Source: an uncultured Pseudomonadota bacterium (GTDB lineage Bacteria; Myxococcota_A; UBA796; SXON01). Taken from it: a stretch of 64,000 bases of DNA. The notes under the pieces were generated by a model. It searched no databases, was not told where the DNA came from, and saw only the letters and a program-made list of their open reading frames with translations. The DNA lies in the NCBI GenBank assembly GCA_903875225.1, contig CAIQVJ010000058.1:1-64000 (forward strand), written 5' to 3'. Position 1 is the stretch's first letter. The number at the start of each line of letters is the position of its first letter. Positions 24,992-33,314 of this stretch are shown here, piece by piece. The position numbers and the translations under genes were made by a program.

Positions 24992-26586
24992 TCGGAGTCG
25001 TCCACCCAGGTCGTGAAGTGGGGGGCCACCTGGATGTTGCCGTCGGTGCCGGTTGGGTCCGTGAGCCCGTAGTAATTGTAGCTGCCGTTGGTGTTCACGT
25101 TGTTGTAGGTCAGCGTGTAGGTAGACCCGCCCTCGCTGCTGGCGTTGTAGATTCCAGAGTTGTTTCCGGCGATGATGCTGTTCTTCACGGTGATGTACAC
25201 CGCGTAGTCGCCGTAGATGCCCATGTCGTTGCTCACGATGGTGGCGTGGTTGAGCGTCACGTTGGACTGGTAGCCCACGTAGATCGAGCCGATGCCGTAT
25301 GCGGAGCTGTTCGCGTTCACGATGATGTTGTCGAGCACCACGGTGTTGTAGTAGCTCGAGTCGATCGCTGGCCCGTACTCGGCGTAGTTGCCGAGGAGCT
25401 GCAGACGGGTGCCAGTCAGGGAGGCCCCGCTCTCCAGGTAGATCGCGCCGCCGAAGGCGGCCTGGTTGCCGGAGAGCTTCACGTCGGTGAGGGTGGGGTT
25501 GCCGGAGCCCACATAGATGCCACCGCCGTAGCCGTACCAGGAATAGGAGTAGTAGTTGTCACCATCCCAATAGCTCGAGTAGGATTCGATGGGAAGAACA
25601 CTGCTGGTGATGGTGAGGTTGCGCAGGGTCGGCGAGGCACCGCCGATATAGATGCCACCGCCGTAGTAGTAGGTATAGTAGTAGTAATAGTAGTAGGGAT
25701 CTGAATAGCTTTCGTAGGAGGACGACGCGATGCGACCGCTGCTCCCCGAGATCGAGAAGCCATCCAATACGGCTGCGCTCGATTCGCCCGAGTCGAACGT
25801 CACCGCGCTCGCATCATAGGCGTAGATCCATGTGGCCTCGGGGCCGTCCGTGGAACTCACGTCCGTATCGTGTCCGCGAAAATCGACGGACTCGGTGTAG
25901 CTTCCCGGACCTACGCGAACGCAGGCCGAGCCCTGCTCGATCGCGGCCTGGATCGTGCTGAGCGGGTCGGTGAGGGTACCCCGGGCCCCGCTCCGGCCGG
26001 TCGTCTGCACCCACGTCGGGGCAGCGCTGGAGCGGTCGTCGCAGTCGTAGTCGTTGGCCACATGGCCGGCAGGGACCTCGCAATCGATGACCGACGCAGA
26101 GGGGTCGCCGCTGCCGTCCCCATCGGCGTCGAGCCAACTGGTGATGGGAGGCAGGCCGTTGTCGGGCGTGCCGTCGCAGTCGTCGTCGAGCCGGTTGCAG
26201 ACCTCGTCGGCGCCGGGGAACGTGTCAGGGTTCGTGTCGTCACAGTCCCGGGCGTTGGCGACCCCGCCCGCGTCGCAGGCGAGGGGGGTGCTTGCATCGC
26301 CGAAACCGTCGTGGTCGGAGTCCGCGTAGACGGGCGGTGCGTCCTCGTCGGTCTCGCTGTCGCAGTCGTTGTCCACGCCGTCACACGGGTCGTCCACGCC
26401 CGGGTGGATGGAGGCATCACCGTCGTTGCAGTCGTCGGCGCTGAACCCGTCTCCGTCCCCGTCTACGGCTTGGCCGGTGTCGCTGTCCCTGGGATGATGC
26501 CCGGTTCCGGTGTCATCCTTTGCGTTGTTGCAGGCGACTAGCGCGAGCGGAAAAAGGCAGGGCAGCAGGCTTCGGAGGGGGAGCAT
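24859..26586 (-). CDS. Lipoprotein with MopE repeats and a right-handed beta-helix; 3' end is the island target
   Basis: The 575-residue protein starts at an ATG with a lipobox (LALVAC, Cys19). Residues 35-185 hold three MopE-type metal-binding repeats (DGDGFSADDCNDGDASIHPG, then two more ending DDDCDG). The rest is a parallel beta-helix region (GGGIYIGGASPTLRNLTI and similar turns) with two Tyr/Ser-rich insertions, one with a run of seven Tyr. It is probably a surface-exposed outer-membrane lipoprotein. The usual family ending NDMGAFGGP is present, but the following NGSWP and stop appear to be read from island DNA, so the natural last few residues were replaced on integration. The recombinase gene overlaps it on the other strand. 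Confidence 0.8.
   Translation of the reverse strand: MLPLRSLLPCLFPLALVACNNAKDDTGTGHHPRDSDTGQAVDGDGDGFSADDCNDGDASIHPGVDDPCDGVDNDCDSETDEDAPPVYADSDHDGFGDASTPLACDAGGVANARDCDDTNPDTFPGADEVCNRLDDDCDGTPDNGLPPITSWLDADGDGSGDPSASVIDCEVPAGHVANDYDCDDRSSAAPTWVQTTGRSGARGTLTDPLSTIQAAIEQGSACVRVGPGSYTESVDFRGHDTDVSSTDGPEATWIYAYDASAVTFDSGESSAAVLDGFSISGSSGRIASSSYESYSDPYYYYYYYTYYYGGGIYIGGASPTLRNLTITSSVLPIESYSSYWDGDNYYSYSWYGYGGGIYVGSGNPTLTDVKLSGNQAAFGGAIYLESGASLTGTRLQLLGNYAEYGPAIDSSYYNTVVLDNIIVNANSSAYGIGSIYVGYQSNVTLNHATIVSNDMGIYGDYAVYITVKNSIIAGNNSGIYNASSEGGSTYTLTYNNVNTNGSYNYYGLTDPTGTDGNIQVAPHFTTWVDDSDYTNDDLTLRTSSGCVNAGDPSETDVDGSPNDMGAFGGPNGSWP
24878..24888. other. Candidate attachment-site core (right copy)
   Basis: GGCCCGCCAAA matches 1187-1197 exactly. 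On the minus strand it encodes FGGP near the end of the beta-helix lipoprotein; on the plus strand it encodes GPP in the recombinase. DNA to the right reads as the native lipoprotein, DNA to the left as the island, so the junction is probably here. Confidence 0.5.
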
Positions 26587-26633
26587 GGCGTGAGCATATC
26601 CGGGGCCGTGGTGTGTCGTCAGCGGGGAGGAGC

Positions 26634-27305
26634 GTGATAGCCGCCCAGGTGCGCATCGCCATTGCCATCGACGGCCCTGCCTCCTCCGGAAAGGGCACTG
26701 TCGCCCGCTTCGTCGCGGCCCGACTCGGGTACAGCTACGTGGACACCGGCGCGCTCTACCGAGGCGTGGGTCTGTTGATGCTCCGCGCCGGCCTCGACCC
26801 GACTGATGCAGGAGCCGCAACGCGAGTTGCGCTGGGCGCCCGGTTCGACTTCGAGTGGCGGGAAGGCTCCCTGCGCCTGAAGATCGACGGCGTGGACGAG
26901 ACCGGGAGCATCCGGGGCGAGGACGTCGGGCGGGCCGCGAGCGCTGTCGCAGTGCACCCGGGCGTGCGCTCGGCGCTGCTGCAGGCGCAGCGGGATCTCG
27001 CGGCGCGTGGCGGCGTGGTGATGGACGGGCGCGACATCGGTACCGTCGTGCTGCCGAACGCGCAGCTGAAGATCTACCTGGACGCCTCCCTCGAAGAGCG
27101 CGCGCGACGGCGGCACGCGGAGGCCCCGGGGGTGCCGCTGGACGCCGTGCGCCAGCAGCTGGAGGCGCGAGATCGCCAGGACTCGGGCCGGGAGACCGCC
27201 CCCCTTCGGCTGGCGGACGATGCCGAATTCGTCGACACGACGGGGCGGAGCGTGGAGGAGGTCGTCCAGCAGGTGCTGGCCCTCGCGCGGGATCGAGGAG
27301 CTTGA
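26634..27305 (+). CDS. cmk: Cytidylate kinase
   Basis: The enzyme phosphorylates CMP and dCMP. The 224-residue reading starts at GTG 26634 after GGGGAGGA. It shows the P-loop IDGPASSGKGT (12-22), YVDTGALYRG, VMDGRDIGTVVLP and the lid region RRRHAEAPG, then RDRQDSGRETAPL. Length is normal. An upstream in-frame extension is possible but would run into the divergent lipoprotein gene. It is followed by rpsA, the classical bacterial order. Confidence 0.93.
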   Translation: MIAAQVRIAIAIDGPASSGKGTVARFVAARLGYSYVDTGALYRGVGLLMLRAGLDPTDAGAATRVALGARFDFEWREGSLRLKIDGVDETGSIRGEDVGRAASAVAVHPGVRSALLQAQRDLAARGGVVMDGRDIGTVVLPNAQLKIYLDASLEERARRRHAEAPGVPLDAVRQQLEARDRQDSGRETAPLRLADDAEFVDTTGRSVEEVVQQVLALARDRGA

Positions 27306-27330
27306 CAGTTCGCGACAGGGGGTTAGACGC
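27302..27330 (+). promoter_or_regulatory. Weak candidate promoter in the rpsA leader
   Basis: TTGACA at 27302-27307 overlaps the cmk stop, and TTAGAC lies 15 bases further on. The -10 match and spacing are poor. The 185-base leader (27306-27490) before rpsA could also hold the S1 autoregulatory site, but I see no defined structure. Confidence 0.25.
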
Positions 27331-27490
27331 CATCTGACACCCGAGTGCGCTCGCGTGTCGCGGCACGACAGCAGCGAGGAAGCTGTCGCGCTGAAGGTTC
27401 TCCCCCAATCCCGGGGTTGCGCCGGTCTGAACCCTCCTCCTCGTCACTCATTGCCCGGCTTCAAGGCCGGACGTAGGATTTTCTCTCTAC

Positions 27491-29200
27491 ATGAACATCG
27501 ATCTCGATATCCCCCTCGACCAGATCAGCGCCGACGACTTCAAGCTCTTCTTCGACGAATTCCTCAACGACAAATCCGTGCGTGAGCAGAGCGTCGTCAA
27601 GGGTACCATCATCGAGATCGGAGAGGACCTCGTCACCGTGGACATCGGCTACAAGGCCGAGGGCTCCATCAAGAAGTCCGAGTTCATCAACGAGCAGGGC
27701 GAGCTCACGGTCAAGGTCGGCGACGTCGTCGACGTGTACCTCGACACCATGAGCGAGGAAGACGGTCTTCTGGAGCTCTCCAAGGAGAAGGCCGACCTGA
27801 TGCGCGCCTGGGACGAGATCTCCAAGGCTGTCGAGAAGGACGAGACCGTGAAGGGCGCCATCATCGGGCGCGTCAAGGGCGGCCTGGCCGTCGACATCGG
27901 CGTCAAGGCGTTCCTGCCCGGCTCGCAGGTCGACCTCCGCCCGGTCAAGAACCTCGACCGCCTCATCGGCGAGACCCACGAGTTCAAGATCATCAAGTTC
28001 AACAAGAAGCGCGGCAACATCGTGCTCTCCCGCCGCGTGCTCCTCGAGCGTGAGCGCGAGGACAAGAAGAGCGAGACCCTCAAGTCGCTCAAGGTCAACG
28101 CGATCATGCTCGGCACGATCAAGAACATCACCGACTACGGTGCGTTCGTGGACCTCGGCGGGATCGACGGCCTGCTGCACATCACCGACATGTCCTACGG
28201 GCGCATCACGCACCCCAGTGAGATGTTCGAGGTCGGCCAGCAGATCGAAGTCAAGGTGCTCAAGTACGACGAGGACAGCCAGCGCGTCTCCCTCGGCTAC
28301 AAGCAGATCCGGCCCGACCCCTGGGACGACGCCGAGTACAAGTACCCGGTCGGCGCCATCGTCCGCGGCAAGGTCGTCAGCATCGTCGACTACGGCGCGT
28401 TCGTGGAGCTCGAGGACGGCATCGAAGGCCTCGTGCACATCTCCGAGATGACGTGGAACAAGCGCGTCAAGAACCCCTCGAAGCTCGTCAACCAGGCCGA
28501 CCTCGTCGAGGCCATGGTGCTCGGCATCGATCTGGAGAACCGCCGGATCTCCCTCGGTATGCGCCAGCTCGAGGCCAACCCCTGGAAGGCCATCAGCGAC
28601 AAGTACCCGGTCGGCACGATCGTGCGCGGCAAGGTGCGCAACATCACCGACTTCGGCATCTTCATCGGGATCGAGGACGGCATCGACGGCCTCGTGCACA
28701 TCTCCGACATGAGCTGGGGCCAGCGCGTCCGTCACCCCTCCGAGCGGTTCAACAAGGGTGACGAGGTCGAGGCACGCGTGCTCAACGTCGACGTCGAGAA
28801 CGAGCGGTTCAGCCTCTCGATCAAGGCGCTCTCCGAAGACCCGTGGCTCGGCGTGTCCGGTCGCTACTACCTCGGCCAGGTCATCGCCGGGAAGGTCGTC
28901 CACAAGGCGGACTTCGGCGTGTTCGTGGAGCTCGAGGACGGCATCGAGGGCCTCGTGCACTACAGCGAGCTCATCAACGGCGCGGGCGACTGGCAGTCGG
29001 CCTATCCCGACAACCAGGCGATCAACGCAGAGATCATCAACATCGACACGCACGACCGCAAGGTCAGCCTGTCGGAGCGCGGTGCGGTTGACCGTGCGGC
29101 CGGCGGCGACGTGAAGGAGATCCTGCGCAAGCAGGGAGACTCCTCCGCACGCCTCGGCGACATCATGGGCGATCTCTCGCGGCGCATGCGCGACCGCTAG
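27491..29200 (+). CDS. rpsA: Ribosomal protein S1
   Basis: The 569-residue protein has six S1 RNA-binding domains at roughly 33-100, 118-185, 204-272, 289-358, 376-445 and 461-530. The repeated signature is DYGAFVDLGGIDGLLHITDM or close variants such as DYGAFVELEDGIEGLVHISE. The protein brings mRNA to the 30S subunit. Length and domain number are those of full proteobacterial S1. It follows cmk after a 185-base leader and ends before a clear terminator. Confidence 0.96.
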   Translation: MNIDLDIPLDQISADDFKLFFDEFLNDKSVREQSVVKGTIIEIGEDLVTVDIGYKAEGSIKKSEFINEQGELTVKVGDVVDVYLDTMSEEDGLLELSKEKADLMRAWDEISKAVEKDETVKGAIIGRVKGGLAVDIGVKAFLPGSQVDLRPVKNLDRLIGETHEFKIIKFNKKRGNIVLSRRVLLEREREDKKSETLKSLKVNAIMLGTIKNITDYGAFVDLGGIDGLLHITDMSYGRITHPSEMFEVGQQIEVKVLKYDEDSQRVSLGYKQIRPDPWDDAEYKYPVGAIVRGKVVSIVDYGAFVELEDGIEGLVHISEMTWNKRVKNPSKLVNQADLVEAMVLGIDLENRRISLGMRQLEANPWKAISDKYPVGTIVRGKVRNITDFGIFIGIEDGIDGLVHISDMSWGQRVRHPSERFNKGDEVEARVLNVDVENERFSLSIKALSEDPWLGVSGRYYLGQVIAGKVVHKADFGVFVELEDGIEGLVHYSELINGAGDWQSAYPDNQAINAEIINIDTHDRKVSLSERGAVDRAAGGDVKEILRKQGDSSARLGDIMGDLSRRMRDR

Positions 29201-29249
29201 GCTGGTGCTCCCGTCTGCCGGCCTCCGGGCTGGCGGGCAGAGCCAGGAC

Positions 29250-29287
29250 CGGGCCGATCTGGACGTGAGTCCGGGTCGGCCTTTTCT
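29250..29287 (+). terminator. Rho-independent terminator after rpsA
   Basis: GGCCGA at 29252-29257 pairs with TCGGCC at 29276-29281. An inner GAC/GTC pair closes the hairpin, which is followed by TTTTCT. It lies 50 bases after the rpsA stop. Confidence 0.8.
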
Positions 29288-29296
29288 ACTGGGCCT

Positions 29297-29974
29297 TCAC
29301 TCGCAGGCGAGGAAGCCCGGGCAACCCTGGACGAAGTCCTTGACCAGCAGCTCGGACTCGTCGGTCGCGCTGTCGTCGGCGATCATGTCGGAGAGGTGGC
29401 TGCAGGGCATCGTGCCGATCGCCGCGGTGCAGGTCGCGGCGTTGACGACGTCCACCGGGCAGGCTGTTGCGACGCCGGCGAGCGCCTGGGCCATGAAGCC
29501 CGAGAAGGTGTGCAGGTCCGCCGATTCGTCGGCCGTGAGCGGTGAGCCGGTCTCGGCGGCGTAGCAGCTTGCGATCCGGTCCACGAGGGCATCGCCGTAC
29601 CGCTGTGCCCACGGGGGGCTGGCGGTCGTGGAGCCGCCGGAGAGGCCCGCGGTGATGTCGGTCTCCAGCTCCTGACAGGTCGTGGCGTTGACCGCGATCG
29701 TGCACGCGGTGACTGCGGCTGCGGAAGCCGTGCACCGACCGTCGCTGATGAACGTGAGCACCGGGGAGAGTGTGTCGAGCGTCTGTTGGACGGTGGCCGG
29801 GTCGGCTGCCTCCAGGACCGTGCCTTCCGCGGCCAGGCAGCCGGTGAACCTGTCATACAGCGCCCGGGTGTAGCTCGTCGTGTCGACGTCGCTCTCGTGC
29901 GTGGGGAGGGTGACGTCATCCTCGTCACCTGCGTAGAGAAGCTGGGTCTGGAGCCCGAGCAGGACCAGGATCAT
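29297..29974 (-). CDS. Secreted Cys-containing protein of unknown function
   Basis: The 225-residue product has a short signal-like N-terminus (MILVLLGLQTQLLYAG). The mature part contains two related halves, each with a TACTIAVNATTCQEL or TACPVDVVNAATC pattern and matching CLAAEG/CYAAETG segments, so it arose by internal duplication. Cysteines pair naturally as disulfides, which fits periplasmic or surface location. Its start overlaps the stop of the upstream gene by four bases. No known domain is recognised. Confidence 0.65.
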   Translation of the reverse strand: MILVLLGLQTQLLYAGDEDDVTLPTHESDVDTTSYTRALYDRFTGCLAAEGTVLEAADPATVQQTLDTLSPVLTFISDGRCTASAAAVTACTIAVNATTCQELETDITAGLSGGSTTASPPWAQRYGDALVDRIASCYAAETGSPLTADESADLHTFSGFMAQALAGVATACPVDVVNAATCTAAIGTMPCSHLSDMIADDSATDESELLVKDFVQGCPGFLACE

Positions 29975-31719
29975 GCTGCACCTCGCTTGAACAGGCCGAG
30001 GACCATTCCCAGGCCGAGCCCGCCGACGAGGCCGAAGAGCGCGTACGGGGCTGGGTTCGAGGTCCCAGGCTCGGGGTTTGGGTGGCTGGGGAGCTTGAGC
30101 CCGGGGGCGCTGATCGTCGGGGGGGGGCCCCCTCTCCCCGGGGTGCGTTGGGGCTGCCGGGCGGCACCGCCGCTGGTCGGATCGGGCGCTGGTTGCGCGC
30201 TGGGCGGGTCTTCGGGGGTCGGCGCGGGTGGGGTCGGCGCGGCGTTCACGAGGGCAGGGGACGGGTCGGGCGCGGGTGCCGGCGTGGGGGAGGGAACGAT
30301 TGGGGCTGGCGCCGGCTCCGGGGCCGGCGTGGGGGGGAGCACGGTCGGCTCCGGCTCCGGCGCGCGTGGCAGTGCCACGCTGCCCGGCGGGGCAGCATCG
30401 CTCGCGGCTGCGGGTGCGGGAGACCGGGGCGGGGGCGCCAACGCCGTGTAGGCGGCGGCCGGGCGAGAGGATGTTGCCGGGGTGGGAGGCGCCAGGATCG
30501 GTGTTGACACCGGGGGAGGTGCGACCGGGGCGGGGGGCGCCGGCATCGGTGTTGCAACGGGGAGAGCAACCGGGGCGGATGCAGCGACGGGTGCGGCGGC
30601 CGGCGCTGCCGGGGCGGGCGAGGCCGCAGCCGCCGGTGCCGCTGTCGCCGCGGGGCTCGCGGCTTCGTCATCCTCTCCAGCCCCTCCAGTCGATGCTCCG
30701 TTGCCGGCCTGGGCACCGGCGGCACTGGGGGGCGGCAGGCCCTCGGGCTGGCTGTCGTGCATCTCCCGCATCTTGCACAGCAGGCCCGCAAAGGGGGGCA
30801 GGGAGCGAGAGCACGCCGAGGCCTGGTGTTGGTCTGCCACGAAGCGCTTGAACACCCCCCCAACCGGCGCCGTCGCCCCGCTCCGCGCACCCTGCGCCGC
30901 CTTCTTCGACGAGATCAGCTCGATCTTCGGGGTCCAACCCGAGGCGAGCACCGCGGCCATGCCCCCCGCGGCGAGGAGCACGGCGCCGAGCACGTAGGCG
31001 AGCACCCGGAGGCGCTGTGAGAGGCTGCCCCGTGCGCCGCGCCGGCCAGCCCGGTACCCGATGCCGATCCCGAACGAGGCTCCTACGCCGCCGGCGAGCG
31101 GCCCCATGATGTCGGTGTGCCGCGAGGGCCCTGAAGTGCCGCCCGTGCGCGATGTCGGCGCGCCACCCAGATCGATCTCGGTGGGCTCCGCGCCGCCGCT
31201 GCCACCCTGGATCTCGATGTCCGGCATCGTTCCATCGCCCGCCTTGCCCTTCGCCGCCTCCATGAACTCGGCTTCGCTCATCTGGAGCCCGCCGCCACGC
31301 GGCTTTTCCCCCGGCCCGGAAAGCACGGTCCATGCGCCCGCCCCCAGACCCAGGGCACCAACGCCCGCGAGCAGCGCGTAGCGGTGGGCGAACGCGAACG
31401 AGAGCGCGCTCGCGTAGGCGGGAGGGGCGTCGGGCTTCCCCGCCGTCGGCCCGACGACGGGCTGGGCGGGCGCCAGGGATCTCCGCATCCGGGTCGGCTC
31501 CTCGACCGTGGAACACTCGAGCCCCGCACTCCTGCATGCCCGGAGCACCTCCCGCGCCTGTGGGCCATCCTCACCCGCGTAGAGCTCCCGGGGGAACGTG
31601 GCCCTGCCGGCGAGCAGATCCTCGATCAGCGCTTCGTCGATCGCGGCCGCGCGCAGCGCGCGGCGGATCGCTCGCGCATCGCCGCGTGGCTGCGTCAGTA
31701 CGAGCAGTCGGATCTTCAT
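29971..31719 (-). CDS. Membrane protein with long Pro/Ala-rich linker, unknown function
   Basis: The 582-residue protein has a small N-terminal alpha/beta domain (LLVLTQPRGDARAIRRALRA, then ELYAGEDGPQAREVLRAC) of the sort used as a shuffled-residue adaptor in deltaproteobacteria. Hydrophobic segments lie near 110-132 and 237-262, a low-complexity Pro/Ala region spans about 345-540, and a final hydrophobic helix GLVGGLGLGMVLGLF is followed by Arg/Lys. The linker could cross the periplasm. It is coupled to the secreted protein gene downstream. No function can be assigned. Confidence 0.65.
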   Translation of the reverse strand: MKIRLLVLTQPRGDARAIRRALRAAAIDEALIEDLLAGRATFPRELYAGEDGPQAREVLRACRSAGLECSTVEEPTRMRRSLAPAQPVVGPTAGKPDAPPAYASALSFAFAHRYALLAGVGALGLGAGAWTVLSGPGEKPRGGGLQMSEAEFMEAAKGKAGDGTMPDIEIQGGSGGAEPTEIDLGGAPTSRTGGTSGPSRHTDIMGPLAGGVGASFGIGIGYRAGRRGARGSLSQRLRVLAYVLGAVLLAAGGMAAVLASGWTPKIELISSKKAAQGARSGATAPVGGVFKRFVADQHQASACSRSLPPFAGLLCKMREMHDSQPEGLPPPSAAGAQAGNGASTGGAGEDDEAASPAATAAPAAAASPAPAAPAAAPVAASAPVALPVATPMPAPPAPVAPPPVSTPILAPPTPATSSRPAAAYTALAPPPRSPAPAAASDAAPPGSVALPRAPEPEPTVLPPTPAPEPAPAPIVPSPTPAPAPDPSPALVNAAPTPPAPTPEDPPSAQPAPDPTSGGAARQPQRTPGRGGPPPTISAPGLKLPSHPNPEPGTSNPAPYALFGLVGGLGLGMVLGLFKRGAA

Positions 31720-31799
31720 CGTCGCAACTGCAGTAACCGTTCGGGATGTCGGGCCCCTCCGTCAAACGCGCGATTCAAGGCGGAAAGTCTGCTTGCTGC

Positions 31800-32801
31800 T
31801 CAGTCGGCGAGATCCCAGATCGCCGAGACCAGGCGGGCGGTCGTGGGCCAGTCCCAATCGCCGCCGAACACCGCGAGGTCGTCCTTCGCACCGTCCCCGT
31901 CTGCGTCGATGTGGGACGAGGTGCGCGTGGCCAACGCCTCCAACTGCTCCTGCGGCACGGTGTCGATGTCCCAGAACTCGTACGCGTTCACGCCGAGGAA
32001 CCTGGCATCCGCGTTGGTCATGGCGTCCACCGCGTCCGTCTGGCTCGCCGCCCCGAGGCAGGCCCCGGTTGGCAGATCGTTGCCTTCGGCATGATCCCGC
32101 ATCGAATTCTCGGCGAACAGCACGACGACCTTCCTGGAGCCGCTCCGGAAGCCCACCCCAACCTGGGTGCCGGTGCCGGGCACCGAGGCGTTCGCGGATC
32201 CCGACGTGCGACCGCCGAACGCGTCCGAAGGGCTGGCGTTGAACGGCTTGATGTCGGTGCTGCTGTCGAACGTCCCGTTGCAGTCCTGGTCGTAGCCCCG
32301 ACCGCTCATCGATTGCAGGATGGCCTCATACCCGGTGCCCGGGCCATCGCCGCCCCAGGTGAACTCGAGCCGGGCGGCCGCTGCGAGCGCCGTGGCCTTG
32401 TCGGTGGTGAGTTGCTGCTCGAGTCGGAACGGGACCCCGCCATACGCGACCCACCACTGCCCCTCCACGTTGTAGTCGTCGTAGCTGCCGATGGAGACGG
32501 CGATGTCGGCACCTGAGTCGAACAACGCGGTGATCAGCTCGGCGGTGCGGTCTGCCAGCTCCACGCGGTAGCAGTCGTAGCTGTAGGCCACGTCCATGAT
32601 GAGCACGACGTCGATCCGACCATCCGGGTGCTCGCCGCTGTCGCCGGTCGGTACCCCGCCGGTCTCGCTGGGGCTGTCGTCGGTGTCGCTCACCGAGGTG
32701 TCCACGTGGTGTGGATCGGAGTCTTCCGGGGCGGGTGGGTGGTCGTTCTTGCCCCCGAGCTTGTAGTCGGAGCAGGAGAGAAGTCCGAGGAGCAGCGTCA
32801 C
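31800..32801 (-). CDS. Lipoprotein with VWA-like domain
   Basis: The 333-residue protein has a lipobox (LLGLLSC) and an Asp/Ser/Thr-rich spacer. It then resembles a von Willebrand A or integrin-like fold: DVVLIMDVAYSYDCYR in strand one, an IAVSIGSYDDY strand, and RKVVVLFAENSMRDHAEGND. The MIDAS motif, usually DxSxS, reads DVAYS, so metal binding may be altered. A short Ca-binding-like DADGDGAKDDL occurs near the C-terminus. It is probably outer-membrane anchored. Confidence 0.65.
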   Translation of the reverse strand: MTLLLGLLSCSDYKLGGKNDHPPAPEDSDPHHVDTSVSDTDDSPSETGGVPTGDSGEHPDGRIDVVLIMDVAYSYDCYRVELADRTAELITALFDSGADIAVSIGSYDDYNVEGQWWVAYGGVPFRLEQQLTTDKATALAAAARLEFTWGGDGPGTGYEAILQSMSGRGYDQDCNGTFDSSTDIKPFNASPSDAFGGRTSGSANASVPGTGTQVGVGFRSGSRKVVVLFAENSMRDHAEGNDLPTGACLGAASQTDAVDAMTNADARFLGVNAYEFWDIDTVPQEQLEALATRTSSHIDADGDGAKDDLAVFGGDWDWPTTARLVSAIWDLAD

Positions 32802-32897
32802 AGGGAATCCCGGAGTGCGGCATTCTACCCTGAATGTGCAGGGCCCGCCCGCGCCCGGCGATGGGAGGACCCCGTTACGTCGGATAGAGCCCTGATC

Positions 32898-33314
32898 ATG
32901 ACGTTCTCGCGGATGTTCGTGCTGATCCTTCTCGCGGGATGTGGCGCTGCGACCGCTCCGACCCCGGCACCAGCCCCCTTGGGGGAGGCCGACCCGCTGG
33001 AGGCCCGACGCAAGGGGCTCAGCGACGAGGTGCGCGACATGGTCAAGGAGCTCGAGGCGGCCGGGCGCTACGACTGCTGCACCCAGACTCCGTGCAAGAT
33101 GTGCGCGCTGCGTGCCGGAGGTTGCCGCTGCGGCGAGGGCCTTCGCAACGGCGAGCCGGTGTGTGAGGAGTGCGCGATGATGTGGCGGATGGGGAAGGGG
33201 GCCGAGGCCGTGGACCCGAAGACGGTGCGTAGCTTCCTGGAAGCCGAGCGCGAGGCGACGGACAAGGCCCAGATGCCCGCCTGCGCGTGCGGCGAAGGGG
33301 GCGGGGGCCAGTGA
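32898..33314 (+). CDS. Small Cys-rich lipoprotein
   Basis: The 138-residue product has a lipobox (LILLAGC). About 60 residues in lies a dense cysteine cluster (CCTQTPCKMCALRAGGCRCG, then CEECAMMW), and CACG ends the protein. Such a cluster can bind zinc or copper or form disulfides. Its stop overlaps the start of the sulfatase gene in TGATG, so the two are co-translated. No family is recognised. Confidence 0.7.
   Translation: MTFSRMFVLILLAGCGAATAPTPAPAPLGEADPLEARRKGLSDEVRDMVKELEAAGRYDCCTQTPCKMCALRAGGCRCGEGLRNGEPVCEECAMMWRMGKGAEAVDPKTVRSFLEAEREATDKAQMPACACGEGGGGQ

Noticed and set aside
27461..29053. A 530-residue minus-strand frame opposite rpsA
   Set aside because: rpsA on the plus strand is certain; the antisense frame is repetitive Asp/Val/Leu sequence mirrored from the S1 repeats.
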